In this document: positions 1 to 7,740 of the stretch, in pieces
Numbering within the stretch: position 1 is the stretch's first letter
Layout: every line of letters begins with the position of its first letter
DNA from: Clostridia bacterium
GTDB lineage: Bacteria > Bacillota > Clostridia > Oscillospirales > Acutalibacteraceae
Assembly: GCA_017416765.1 (NCBI GenBank)
Contig: JAFQBE010000018.1
Span: 1-39,393, forward strand
Reading direction: 5' to 3'
Length of the DNA stretch: 39,393 bases
Notes under the pieces: generated by a model
The model's database searches: none
Seen by the model: only the letters and a program-made list of their open reading frames with translations
What the model was told of the DNA's origin: nothing
Translations under genes and position numbers: made by a program

Positions 1-3000
1 ACAACATTTACCCACGCATTACCTGCGTTTACGTTGTTTTTGCCATCAATCGCTGCAAATTCCCAAAGACCATCTTTGTGATGAAGGGTGTAGCTTGTTT
101 CTTTGTTGGCAAATACATTGAAAATCTTTACTCGGAAATTCAGTTTGCCACCGGAGGTTTCTGTGGGAAGTTCAGTTTGACCTGTATAAGTCGGCTTTCC
201 TGCAGTGACTGTTATTGATTTGCTACTCAGGTCAAGCGGCTTCACCGTAAATGTGAAGGTATCCTGTGAAAGTGTATAACGGGCTTGATTATGGTTGTTA
301 AGAACAACCTTAACCGTGTATGTTCCTGCATTCTGCAATTTGTCAACAGGAGAACCTTGAATGTCAGTTACCTCAACATCGAAACTAAAATTACCGTCAG
401 TAACCGCATCACCATTCGCCTTAGTTATTGTAAAGAAATCCTTTAGATAAAGTGAAACGCCAATATCCATCTTTGGATACCAGTTTGCTTCTGATACAGT
501 CTGCGATACGTTCAATGTCGCTTGTGATACGTTAACTTCAACAGGAATATTCTCAACTACATTGTAATTATCCGTATCTGTCGGTGTAAATTTAACATTG
601 AATGTATTAACACCAACATTACCAACAGATGTAGTTTCGTCATCCTGCCAAGTAAAGCCCGTAGGAAGCTCTATGTCAGCGAGAGTGTCGCCGTAAGCAG
701 CAGTAAGTCCCGTAGGAGCTGTATATGTGGGTGTTGCCTTATGAATGGTCTGCACCATCCTGATTTTTTCACCTATATACACAGGATTCATATCCATATG
801 GATGAAGAATTCCCATTCGCCTGCATCACGGTAGTAATTCGCATCGGGCCAAACCTGAACAGAATAATCCACGTTTCTCACAAGTGGCTGTCCGTTTACT
901 ATGATCGTCTCATTCGGAAGCTGTTGCTCACCGTTGTAGGTTTCTTCGTCAACGGTAATCATATCTGCTGTAATAACAATTTTCTGTGTCCATTGTGCAT
1001 ATATGGTTGTATCTGCATCGAAAACTGTTGAAATTGTTATTTTGTTTCCGCCCTCTGCCGCATCAAACCAACCGTTGAAAACATATCCATCGTATGTAGG
1101 AGTGGGAAGTTCTGCGAGCTTTCCGTCAACCGTCTCGGCAGAAGTTGTTTCGCAAGTTCCGCCGTTTGCATTGAATGTAACGGTAAATATTTCTTTAACC
1201 GCCAGCGTGACAGCCTCGCTGGTAGCTGTTTTCGTGCCAGACATATTTGTAGCAACACACCGATACTGCCAACCGTTCATGTCCGTTGTCACATTATTGA
1301 CGGTATAGGTGGCTGTTGTGCCAGACAGTGTAGAATCAGTCTGATTATAAACAACATTCTCCCACGTCGAGCCATCGTCTTTGCTGAACTGCCATTGATA
1401 AGTGATTGGTGAGTCGCCTGCTGCGGTGATGGAAAAAGTTGCAGATGAACCAACCATCACGCTCTGTGTGGTAGGTTGTGTAACGATTAACACCGGCACC
1501 GGTTGCACATGTGTCTGTGGACCGATGATTTCAGACCACTCACTGTCAGCGGTGGTATAATTATTTCCCTTCGCACGGACAGAGAAGTAAAACTCTGCGG
1601 AGTCTAAATCAGCATCATCAACGATTCCCGATAATATGTTATAAAGATATGCGGAGACCTCGTTGCCCACAGATAACCTTTGCACCAAATGAGCTTCTGT
1701 AGTTCCTCCGGCATACAACTTCAGGGCGTAGCCGGTAGCTCCATCCACCGCATCCCAAAAGGCAGCAGAGGTATAGAGCCATCGTGGATTTTCAGGTGTT
1801 GCCACCCGTGGCACCATTGGCTGTAAAGACAACACGCCATCCGTAAGCTCCACCTCGTATGCATCAGAGTCAGAGGTGAATTTCGTTTTGTCGTCGTTTG
1901 TGACCGTGTAGGTTCCCGCAGTGGTAAAAATATCGGGGATTTCCATTGACACGCCGATATGTGCTTCATTCTCTAATGCACCGGTCACACTCAACTGGAG
2001 TATGTTTTCTGTTCTTGCCAAATATAGGTTGCTTGCCGTGCTACCATCGGCGAGTGTGTTGTCGGTAATTTTTACTCTACCGGACAGTTGAACATCACCG
2101 CCGCCAATGGAATATGCTCCTCCACCGATTTCAGCCTTGTTTCCGGTAATGCTGCCGCCGCTTATACTTACTGTATTAAATGTATCAAGAATTACGCCGC
2201 CACCTTTTTTAGCTGTGATGTTTTCGCTTATTTCACCACCTGACAAAGAAAATGCAGCTCCCTGAATGAGTACGCCGCCACCGTCACGAGCAGCCGAGTT
2301 ATTATGAATTTTGCCTCCGGTCATTGTGAAAACATTGCTTGCGTTACCATTAAAGAACACACCGCCGCCACCGTTAATTTTATTTGTTTCCGGTTCATAA
2401 GTGGATGTGTTTTTATAGATTTCACCACCGTACATATTAAAGGTAGTATAATTCGCAAGTATTCCTGCTCCGTTCTTCACAGTAACATTGTTATGAATCT
2501 TTCCGCCATAGAGGGTAAATTCGGTATAGTTGCAATCCACACCTCCATCAGCGTTTCCTACGATTTCACCAGCGTACATATTAAAGGTGCTGTTTATAGA
2601 GTTGTACCTGTTCAAAACACCTCGTTTTGATGCACCGACGATACTGCCTCCATACATATTGAATGTACCTGAGTTATCGACACTTCCTCCTATAATCACG
2701 CCGCCTGAAATCTCTTGATTGCCACTCTCATCCATTGTCCACTTTCCAGTATCATCTGCTGTAAATTTATGTATGTTATATGAACCGTTGCAGTCACACA
2801 GGTTAAGAGTAGATGCCGTACCACCTATAAGCAAGGCTACCTGCTGATAAATGCTTTCGGAAGCAGCACTTGCGTCCAAAGCAAAACCATTCAGACACAG
2901 ATTCAAAGTCGTGTAAGCGGGAATATTTAATGGTTTTGACAATGCAATGTCCCCGTTCAAATACAGATTGTAGGTTTTTGGATTGCTTTCTTCACCGCCA

Positions 3001-4595
3001 ACAAGGGTAACGGCAACTTTCCCGTCTGATACTGTTGCGGTGATGCCATCAGAAGTATCGCTATCCGTTGCCGTAGGAAATGCGGCATAGGTCACTTCTG
3101 CGCATCCAACGCTGTTATGGTCTCCGATTTCGGTATGCTCTTCACCGCAGATTGAGTGAATGTGACCAATTGCAACCTCCTTAAATGTCGCTGTTACCGT
3201 AACAGCCTTTGCGGGCATTGTGAATTTGTTATCGGTAACTGTAACATTGCCATTATCCGCATCTTTAACTGTAAGGGTGTCAAGCTTATAGCCGTCAGCC
3301 GGGGTGACGGTAAGTGTCACGGTGTCGCCCTCTGCTGCTTCGGACACATCCGCTACGACTGTGCCGTTCTCAATGCTGTCCGAAACAGTAACCGCGTAAG
3401 ACACTTCGGCGGCAGAATCCGCAAAACTTACAATATCAGCATCAAATGCACCGTCGGCATAAAGATCACTCAAATAGTATTTACCGAGCGTGTTTTCAAA
3501 TTGTTTACAAACAAATTCCGTATTTTCACTGATTTTAAGATCGGAATATGTCATGGTGTAATAATCGTGCTCACCCTTTTGAGCCCATTCGCCGTATGCA
3601 AAAGGATCTCCTTGTGCAGCAGAAATACTGTCACATAGAACGGTACAGTTGCTTATTGTCATATCATATCCTATGCAATCACCGATAAGACCTGCCGCAA
3701 CATCATCTGCGATAATTGTTCCGTCTACAATACAATTATCATAGACTTGCACTATTGCTAATGAATCATCCAGGACAGAACATATCAGTCCGCTTGCCGC
3801 ATCAACTCCGGGGGAATTTTTTGCTGTCACATCGGCATTAATTGTATTGTTCTTTACCTGAACGCCAAAATCGTAAGCTGCTTCGTCTGCCCAAAAGCCA
3901 CCCGCAAGACCGCCTGCAAAGTTGCCATCCTCCGATTCACTGTCGTCCGTTACGGTACAACCCTCAACAGAACAGCCTGTGATTTTCAAGCCGTATGCCG
4001 TAAGACCTGCAAGGCTTCCCGCATAGCTGCAGCCGGATGCCATTCCGCTCTGAGTAACCGTACTGTCAACAAGAGAACAATTTTCAAATATACCGCCTAT
4101 CGCCACGGGTGCAATAATCGCGGCATAAATATCTCTTCCTGAAGAAGTCTCCGAATTTATGACTGTCCGGCAATTTTTAAATGTTATATTTCTAACAGTT
4201 GCATCATAAGCATAAATCAATCCGGCATACTGCTCACCTTCTGCTTCTGTTGCGACAAATGTCAGGTTTGAAACAGTATGTTCATTGCCGTCTATTGTTC
4301 CGCCATAAACAATCATCGACCATTCTTTTCCGGTCATATCAATATCGTCCGTAAGCTCAATATTGATTGAATCGTTTCCGGCATTCACAAGATTTGCAAA
4401 AGCAACAAGCTTATCCGGAGTATCGACCTCATAATAATCATCTCCGTCGCTGTCTGCCAATATAACGCCCGTTGTGCTGTCTGTCAGACTTTCCGCTGCA
4501 CTCGCCGCCAGCGTAAAGCTCGGAATAAATGTCATTAGCATAGCAAGCGTAAGCAGCCACGCAGTTAATTTGTGAAATTGTGTTTTTGTTTTCAT
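1..4595 (-). CDS. Large secreted beta-helix / Ig / InlB-repeat surface protein (3' end outside window)
   Basis: The frame is open from an ATG at 4595, preceded by the ribosome site GAAAGGACTG, to the window edge, giving about 1531 visible residues with no stop, so the C terminus is missing. The N terminus is a signal peptide (basic MKTKTQ, hydrophobic WLLTLAMLMTFIPSF, cleavage near ASAA). Residues of about 50-340 have Gly-rich segments such as AGLIYAYDATVRNITFKNC, typical of GLUG/right-handed beta-helix proteins. About 398-471 resembles a bacterial InlB-like repeat ending in FTMPAKAVTVTATF. About 480-850 holds repeated GGGVxxNG / MxGGxIxxN turns of a parallel beta-helix. An Ig-like segment (GSSATFSITA, YQWQFS) lies near 1030-1130, and a Listeria-Bacteroides InlB B-repeat (FNANGG to YAQWT) near 1134-1202. 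MBG-like stretches follow. Such proteins are usually adhesins or matrix proteins anchored by SLH or LPXTG ends; the anchor is not visible. Extracellular location is well supported; the ligand is unknown. Confidence 0.85.
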   Translation of the reverse strand, partial: MKTKTQFHKLTAWLLTLAMLMTFIPSFTLAASAAESLTDSTTGVILADSDGDDYYEVDTPDKLVAFANLVNAGNDSINIELTDDIDMTGKEWSMIVYGGTIDGNEHTVSNLTFVATEAEGEQYAGLIYAYDATVRNITFKNCRTVINSETSSGRDIYAAIIAPVAIGGIFENCSLVDSTVTQSGMASGCSYAGSLAGLTAYGLKITGCSVEGCTVTDDSESEDGNFAGGLAGGFWADEAAYDFGVQVKNNTINADVTAKNSPGVDAASGLICSVLDDSLAIVQVYDNCIVDGTIIADDVAAGLIGDCIGYDMTISNCTVLCDSISAAQGDPFAYGEWAQKGEHDYYTMTYSDLKISENTEFVCKQFENTLGKYYLSDLYADGAFDADIVSFADSAAEVSYAVTVSDSIENGTVVADVSEAAEGDTVTLTVTPADGYKLDTLTVKDADNGNVTVTDNKFTMPAKAVTVTATFKEVAIGHIHSICGEEHTEIGDHNSVGCAEVTYAAFPTATDSDTSDGITATVSDGKVAVTLVGGEESNPKTYNLYLNGDIALSKPLNIPAYTTLNLCLNGFALDASAASESIYQQVALLIGGTASTLNLCDCNGSYNIHKFTADDTGKWTMDESGNQEISGGVIIGGSVDNSGTFNMYGGSIVGASKRGVLNRYNSINSTFNMYAGEIVGNADGGVDCNYTEFTLYGGKIHNNVTVKNGAGILANYTTFNMYGGEIYKNTSTYEPETNKINGGGGVFFNGNASNVFTMTGGKIHNNSAARDGGGVLIQGAAFSLSGGEISENITAKKGGGVILDTFNTVSISGGSITGNKAEIGGGAYSIGGGDVQLSGRVKITDNTLADGSTASNLYLARTENILQLSVTGALENEAHIGVSMEIPDIFTTAGTYTVTNDDKTKFTSDSDAYEVELTDGVLSLQPMVPRVATPENPRWLYTSAAFWDAVDGATGYALKLYAGGTTEAHLVQRLSVGNEVSAYLYNILSGIVDDADLDSAEFYFSVRAKGNNYTTADSEWSEIIGPQTHVQPVPVLIVTQPTTQSVMVGSSATFSITAAGDSPITYQWQFSKDDGSTWENVVYNQTDSTLSGTTATYTVNNVTTDMNGWQYRCVATNMSGTKTATSEAVTLAVKEIFTVTFNANGGTCETTSAETVDGKLAELPTPTYDGYVFNGWFDAAEGGNKITISTVFDADTTIYAQWTQKIVITADMITVDEETYNGEQQLPNETIIVNGQPLVRNVDYSVQVWPDANYYRDAGEWEFFIHMDMNPVYIGEKIRMVQTIHKATPTYTAPTGLTAAYGDTLADIELPTGFTWQDDETTSVGNVGVNTFNVKFTPTDTDNYNVVENIPVEVNVSQATLNVSQTVSEANWYPKMDIGVSLYLKDFFTITKANGDAVTDGNFSFDVEVTDIQGSPVDKLQNAGTYTVKVVLNNHNQARYTLSQDTFTFTVKPLDLSSKSITVTAGKPTYTGQTELPTETSGGKLNFRVKIFNVFANKETSYTLHHKDGLWEFAAIDGKNNVNAGNAWVNV

Positions 4596-4650
4596 AATTT
4601 CAGTCCTTTCAATATGTTTTTGTTATTGTTTTCAAAAGTAATTAAGATTC

Positions 4651-4699
4651 TTTATGTTGTACTTACATACAACATAAAGGGATATATCCCTTTGCTCAA
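4651..4699 (-). promoter_or_regulatory. Putative promoter of the surface-protein gene overlapped by two palindromes
   Basis: On the minus strand TTGAGC (4694-4699) and TATGTT (4671-4676) are separated by 17 bp, each matching 4 of 6 consensus bases. The spacer is almost entirely the palindrome AAAGGGATATATCCCTTT (4676-4693). The -10 lies within an 11-bp-armed inverted repeat, TTTATGTTGTA / TACAACATAAA (4651-4661 and 4668-4678). This is operator-like placement between tetR and the surface gene. No U-run follows the repeat, so it is unlikely to be a terminator. Regulation by the adjacent TetR protein is inference. Confidence 0.5.
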
Positions 4700-4704
4700 A
4701 ATTT

Positions 4705-5391
4705 TTAATACTGTGCTTTTTCTGCGACTTTTTCAAGCATTTCTTGTACGAGTTTTTCAGCGATTTGCTTAAAGTCGAATTGTGAAACAAAGTCGATTGT
4801 TTCTTTTATCTTCTCGTCCGAAACACGGTAAACAAGAAAGGTTGTTTCCAAAAACCGTTTGATTTTTCTCTCCATTGTGAAATACATATCACAGGGAATA
4901 GTCATAAATCCTCGCATTATTCCGCCGGATGCTATTTCAAGCTCATAGAAATCTTTTGTTTCAAGGTGCGGTAAATGTTCCTTAAAAAGATTTTCCAATT
5001 TGCCTGTTATCGTCTGCTGAATAATCTGTGTTGTTGCAGGGAGAGAATAAGCCGCACAGTATAACTCTCGGATATGCTCATTACTTTCAACGATATGTAG
5101 CTGCAAGGTTGTTTCCGCTGCATAAAACAGGATTTTATCGTTTGTTTTACCCTTTAACAATTCCTCCGTATAACCAAACTGTTCGTTAAGAACATATTTT
5201 ACAAGAATTGCAAGGATATTTTCTTTGCTGCCGAATGTCCGCATAAGTACACCTGTATTTGTTCCTGCATCGGCTGCAAGCTCTTTGACCGTTGTCATTG
5301 AATATCCTTTTTGCAGAAACAGTTTAGCTGCTGAATACAAAAGTCTTTTACGGACTTGTTCGTATTTTTCGCCGTGTCCTATGTTTGCCAA
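4705..5391 (-). CDS. TetR/AcrR-family transcriptional regulator
   Basis: This is a 228-residue protein with an N-terminal TetR helix-turn-helix at about residues 14-60 (LLYSAAKLFLQKGYSMTTV, then ELAADAGTNTGVLMRTFGSK), followed by an all-helical ligand-binding or dimerisation domain with no recognisable ligand signature. The start is TTG at 5391, placed by an AAAGGAGG ribosome site about 9 nt upstream; there is no competing ATG. The length is normal for the family. It has its own strong promoter and an inverted repeat between promoter and start (5416-5444), which suggests autorepression. The gene sits just upstream of, and co-directional with, the large surface-protein gene, whose promoter region is rich in palindromes, so control of that gene is a reasonable inference. 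The fold assignment is secure; the effector and targets are unknown. Confidence 0.9.
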   Translation of the reverse strand: MANIGHGEKYEQVRKRLLYSAAKLFLQKGYSMTTVKELAADAGTNTGVLMRTFGSKENILAILVKYVLNEQFGYTEELLKGKTNDKILFYAAETTLQLHIVESNEHIRELYCAAYSLPATTQIIQQTITGKLENLFKEHLPHLETKDFYELEIASGGIMRGFMTIPCDMYFTMERKIKRFLETTFLVYRVSDEKIKETIDFVSQFDFKQIAEKLVQEMLEKVAEKAQY

Positions 5392-5415
5392 GTCTATCCG
5401 CCTCCTTTTATGATG

Positions 5416-5444
5416 TTCGTCTTTGGTGTCGCACCGAAAACGAA
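5416..5444. promoter_or_regulatory. Candidate TetR operator (inverted repeat)
   Basis: Arms TTCGTCTTTGGTG (5416-5428) and CACCGAAAACGAA (5432-5444) pair at 11 of 13 positions around a 3-bp centre. The repeat lies between the tetR -10 box and its ribosome site, where a bound repressor would block transcription. Its sequence differs from the palindromes at 4651-4693. Confidence 0.5.
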
Positions 5445-5465
5445 ACGCATTACATATTTGATAAT

Positions 5466-5494
5466 AGTATAGCAGATTTTTCTTGTAATGTCAA
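5466..5494 (-). promoter_or_regulatory. Sigma-A-type promoter of tetR
   Basis: On the minus strand TTGACA (5489-5494) and TATACT (5466-5471) are separated by exactly 17 bp. That is a perfect -35 and a 5-of-6 -10. It lies about 75 bp upstream of the TTG start of the TetR gene. Confidence 0.8.
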
Positions 5495-5540
5495 TGGGTT
5501 GAGGATATTTTCAGCGGTTTGCACTATTATTTTTTATCGA

Positions 5541-5584
5541 CAAAAAACTGTCGGAAAGTTGGACTTCCGACAGCATTTTTTTAG
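5541..5584. terminator. Bidirectional rho-independent terminator
   Basis: A 9-bp stem CTGTCGGAA / TTCCGACAG (5548-5573) with an 8-nt loop is flanked by T-runs in both orientations: CATTTTTTTA on the plus strand and GTTTTTTGTC on the minus strand. It insulates tetR from the upstream defence-like operon. Confidence 0.8.
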
Positions 5585-5633
5585 ATATTTTATTTTTCTA
5601 TAAATTTTCGTATATACCGCCTACTATGTAGTC

Positions 5634-5795
5634 CTAATTTTGCAAATATAATTTTACAAGCTGCGGTTCGTACATTGTGCCTGCATTATCCCTGATTTTC
5701 TCACGATATTTTTCCTCCGGCAGTGCTTTTCTGTACGAAATCAAATACAGCAAGTAAAGTTTGTGGAACTTTGCATAAAAAATAAACGCCTTGAG
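5634..5795 (-). pseudogene. C-terminal remnant of an HD-GYP phosphodiesterase-like gene
   Basis: Read on the minus strand, this open stretch encodes a peptide containing SYRKALPEEKYREKI, then NAGTMYEPQLVKLYL, ending at TAG (5634-5636). This resembles the last helices of HD-GYP domains, which typically read SDRPYRKALP...EEI..NAGTxFDPxLVxxFL. The HD and GYP catalytic motifs that should lie upstream are absent, because the frame runs straight into the terminator hairpin and the stop of the preceding 171-residue gene. There is no ribosome site or convincing start. The match is short and from memory of the family, so a small unrelated ORF is possible. If correct, it marks a recombination breakpoint near 5795-5820. 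Confidence 0.45.
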
Positions 5796-5812
5796 CACGA
5801 AACTCAAGGCTG
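5780..5812 (-). terminator. Terminator closing the SLOG / methyltransferase / DUF262 operon
   Basis: An 8-bp stem GCCTTGAG / CTCAAGGC (5788-5810) begins about 10 bp after the stop of the last operon gene. On the minus strand it is followed by GTTTATTTTTTATG, a U-rich tail. Confidence 0.75.
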
Positions 5813-5819
5813 TATATGG

Positions 5820-6326
5820 TTAGTCTATCAGAAGCGGTCTTTCAAATTTGCATATTTCAAAACAATCGTTTTCAAATAGTGTGATTTCCATAATATCTCC
5901 AACGGAAAGATTGAGTGTCTTTACGGCAGTAGCGGTAAAGTGTATGCTGTCGCCTTCCAAAACCGCTTTTGTGACTTCTACATTTTCCTGTTTGAAAAAA
6001 TCAAGAGTTATGTCGTTTTCGCCGTCCGTAACGGGATATTCGTCAACATCGTATAAAATGTAGCTGTCTGTGAGAATGTAGTAAAAATCATTTTCCATTC
6101 TGCGAATGAAAGACAAGGCATTTGTCGGAAGCTTTATAACATATCCGTCAAGCACCTCGGCGAAAAAATGTCTGTCCATACCGTTTGTTGCAGCCAAGTC
6201 ATCATAACGCATCATTTCATTGTAAATGTCCGCCATCTCATCAAAATTGCGTTCTTCCATAGCCTTATAAAAGTCTGGTCTGTTTATTTCAAAAGATTTT
6301 TTCCGTAGATCTACAAAATTTCTCAA
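5820..6326 (-). CDS. Hypothetical protein, last gene of the defence-like operon
   Basis: I do not recognise this protein (about 168 residues). It is acidic and soluble, with no signal peptide or membrane segment. The N-terminal half is rich in charged helices (KKSFEINRPDFYKAMEERN). The C-terminal half looks like beta-strands and includes LSVGDIMEITLFENDCFEI, whose LxVGDxxxIxxF pattern recalls small beta-barrel DNA-binding folds such as the AbrB/SpoVT type; this resemblance is weak. The start was chosen as the TTG at 6326, because the AGGAG ribosome site would directly abut an earlier in-frame TTG (6335) but sits 9 nt from this one. It follows the zinc-ribbon gene by about 17 bp and is followed by a terminator, so it is the distal gene of the operon. 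Confidence 0.7.
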   Translation of the reverse strand: MRNFVDLRKKSFEINRPDFYKAMEERNFDEMADIYNEMMRYDDLAATNGMDRHFFAEVLDGYVIKLPTNALSFIRRMENDFYYILTDSYILYDVDEYPVTDGENDITLDFFKQENVEVTKAVLEGDSIHFTATAVKTLNLSVGDIMEITLFENDCFEICKFERPLLID

Positions 6327-6343
6327 ATACTTCAACTCCTATA

Positions 6344-6565
6344 TCAAACCATCAAATGAATATCGCAGGTAAAGCAATCAGTTCGGCCGTGAAGATTTCC
6401 CAAGCTGTCAAAGCGTACCCATTCGCCTTTACATTCGGAGCCGCAGTTCGGGCAAGTAAAGGTATAAGAACCTATTTTGTTTTCAAGACCTGCTGCTTTT
6501 CTTGCTTCGCTATCTGCCTTGAAGAAAGCGGCACACATTTCATCAGTTATCTTTTTTTCAAACAT
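6344..6565 (-). CDS. Small zinc-ribbon-like protein
   Basis: This is a 73-residue protein with paired cysteines CPNCGSEC and, about 30 residues later, CFTC, the spacing of a small treble-clef or zinc-ribbon fold. The start is the ATG at 6565, with AGGAG 8 nt upstream; an upstream GTG (6574) overlaps the ribosome site and is rejected. The stop of the DUF262-HNH gene lies within this gene's ribosome site, so the two are translationally coupled. Small zinc ribbons in such operons often act as nucleic-acid-binding or protein-binding adaptors; that role here is inference. Confidence 0.75.
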   Translation of the reverse strand: MFEKKITDEMCAAFFKADSEARKAAGLENKIGSYTFTCPNCGSECKGEWVRFDSLGNLHGRTDCFTCDIHLMV

Positions 6566-6576
6566 TGTTATCACTC

Positions 6577-7740
6577 CTATTTATTGCCTTTTGCTCTGTT
6601 ATGTGTTTTACAAAGCATCTGACAATTCTTTATATCCGTAGCTCCGCCTTTGCTCCAAGCGGTAACGTGGTCTGCATCCATTTCGGTTATTTTCCATACA
6701 CGGGTTTTATTATTATCGCTGCCGATAGCGCAGAGAGGACAGTTTGACACATTCTTTGCTTTTGCCTTTTCGGTCTGCTGTGTATAAACCGTCTTTTTTG
6801 TCGGCTCGTCAAAGACACGGATGTTAAGGAGCTTATTGTCGGTGCAGCCACCGAGGATGTATTCATAAACGCCCTTTTTGTCTTTTACATAAAAGTCGGC
6901 ATAAAGCTCACGGAGCTTTGCAGACACTTCATCGGGGTTATATGAGTTTGTGTGATACTGCTCGTAAAACTCGCCCCAAGGAAGTCCACGCATTTCACTT
7001 TCAACATCGGTGAACACACTTGATACCCAATCTATAACACTTGTGAAATATGCCTTTAACTCGGTTATATTATCGTCATAGCGGTGCTTGCTCATATAAT
7101 CGTCAATTTTACCTTTGCTTACCCATTCAAGAGCTGTGCGGAGATAATCTTGACGAAGAACACTACCGGAGATATAGGCACTCCATTTTTGGATATTGGC
7201 GTTCTGACTGTTTGAAAATTCCTCTTTTGCCTTTGTAACAAACGGGCCGGAATGAATGGCGTTAGACAATTCCTGCTCGTTTAATGGTATGCCTGCAATA
7301 TTGATAGTTTTGAACCATTCTTTGATTTCGCTTTCCGTACCCTCGCAGATGTAAATGGTAAGCGGTGTTTCCATTATCTTTTTCTGCATATCTTCAGCAA
7401 GACCGGAAAAATAACGAGGTATGCCGTTGCTATCGTTTATTGCAAATTTGCCCGTAACATATCGACCAAAGCTCGTTATACGCTGTTGACCGTCAAGAAC
7501 CTCATACTTGTCCTCGGCAACCTTTGTGAAATAGATAAGACCAAGCGGATAGCCTTTGATAATGGAATCAATAACAGCAACGTCACGCTTGCCGTCTGCA
7601 TATATGTAATTTCTTTGATATTCCGGCTGAATGACAAGTTTGCCGGACAGTCCGAACAGACCTTTGCCCTCGTATTCGTTATATACAAAGCCTTTGCAAA
7701 TGTCGGCTACGGTTATATCGGTTTTTAGGGTTGTAATCAT
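6577..7740 (-). CDS. DUF262 (ParB/GmrSD-N-like) protein with C-terminal HNH nuclease domain
   Basis: This is a 387-residue protein. The N-terminal DUF262 domain carries QPEYQR (38-43) and DGQQR (83-87); the DGQQR motif is the nucleotide-binding or hydrolysis signature of GmrSD, SspE and related DUF262 proteins. The C terminus is a compact HNH nuclease: CPLC (334-337), DADH with H358, N372, then LCKTHN with C377 and H380. The layout matches modification-sensing restriction enzymes, in which DUF262 gates an HNH domain, although the HNH segment here is the short McrA-like kind rather than DUF1524. The start ATG overlaps the methyltransferase stop (ATGA), and a good ribosome site AAGGGGG precedes it. 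Sitting behind an M.EcoRI-like methyltransferase, it is the likely nuclease arm of the operon. Whether it cuts methylated, unmethylated or otherwise modified DNA cannot be told from sequence. Confidence 0.85.
   Translation of the reverse strand: MITTLKTDITVADICKGFVYNEYEGKGLFGLSGKLVIQPEYQRNYIYADGKRDVAVIDSIIKGYPLGLIYFTKVAEDKYEVLDGQQRITSFGRYVTGKFAINDSNGIPRYFSGLAEDMQKKIMETPLTIYICEGTESEIKEWFKTINIAGIPLNEQELSNAIHSGPFVTKAKEEFSNSQNANIQKWSAYISGSVLRQDYLRTALEWVSKGKIDDYMSKHRYDDNITELKAYFTSVIDWVSSVFTDVESEMRGLPWGEFYEQYHTNSYNPDEVSAKLRELYADFYVKDKKGVYEYILGGCTDNKLLNIRVFDEPTKKTVYTQQTEKAKAKNVSNCPLCAIGSDNNKTRVWKITEMDADHVTAWSKGGATDIKNCQMLCKTHNRAKGNK

Noticed and set aside
1003-1308. Plus-strand small ORFs opposite the left-end surface gene (741-1031, 1003-1308, 3156-3638 and others).
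   Set aside because: They are shadows of the continuous minus-strand frame that carries a signal peptide and recognisable repeats.
4651-4678. The palindrome after tetR as a rho-independent terminator.
   Set aside because: The stem is A/T-rich and not followed by a U-run in the minus direction; promoter-like boxes overlap it, so an operator is more likely.
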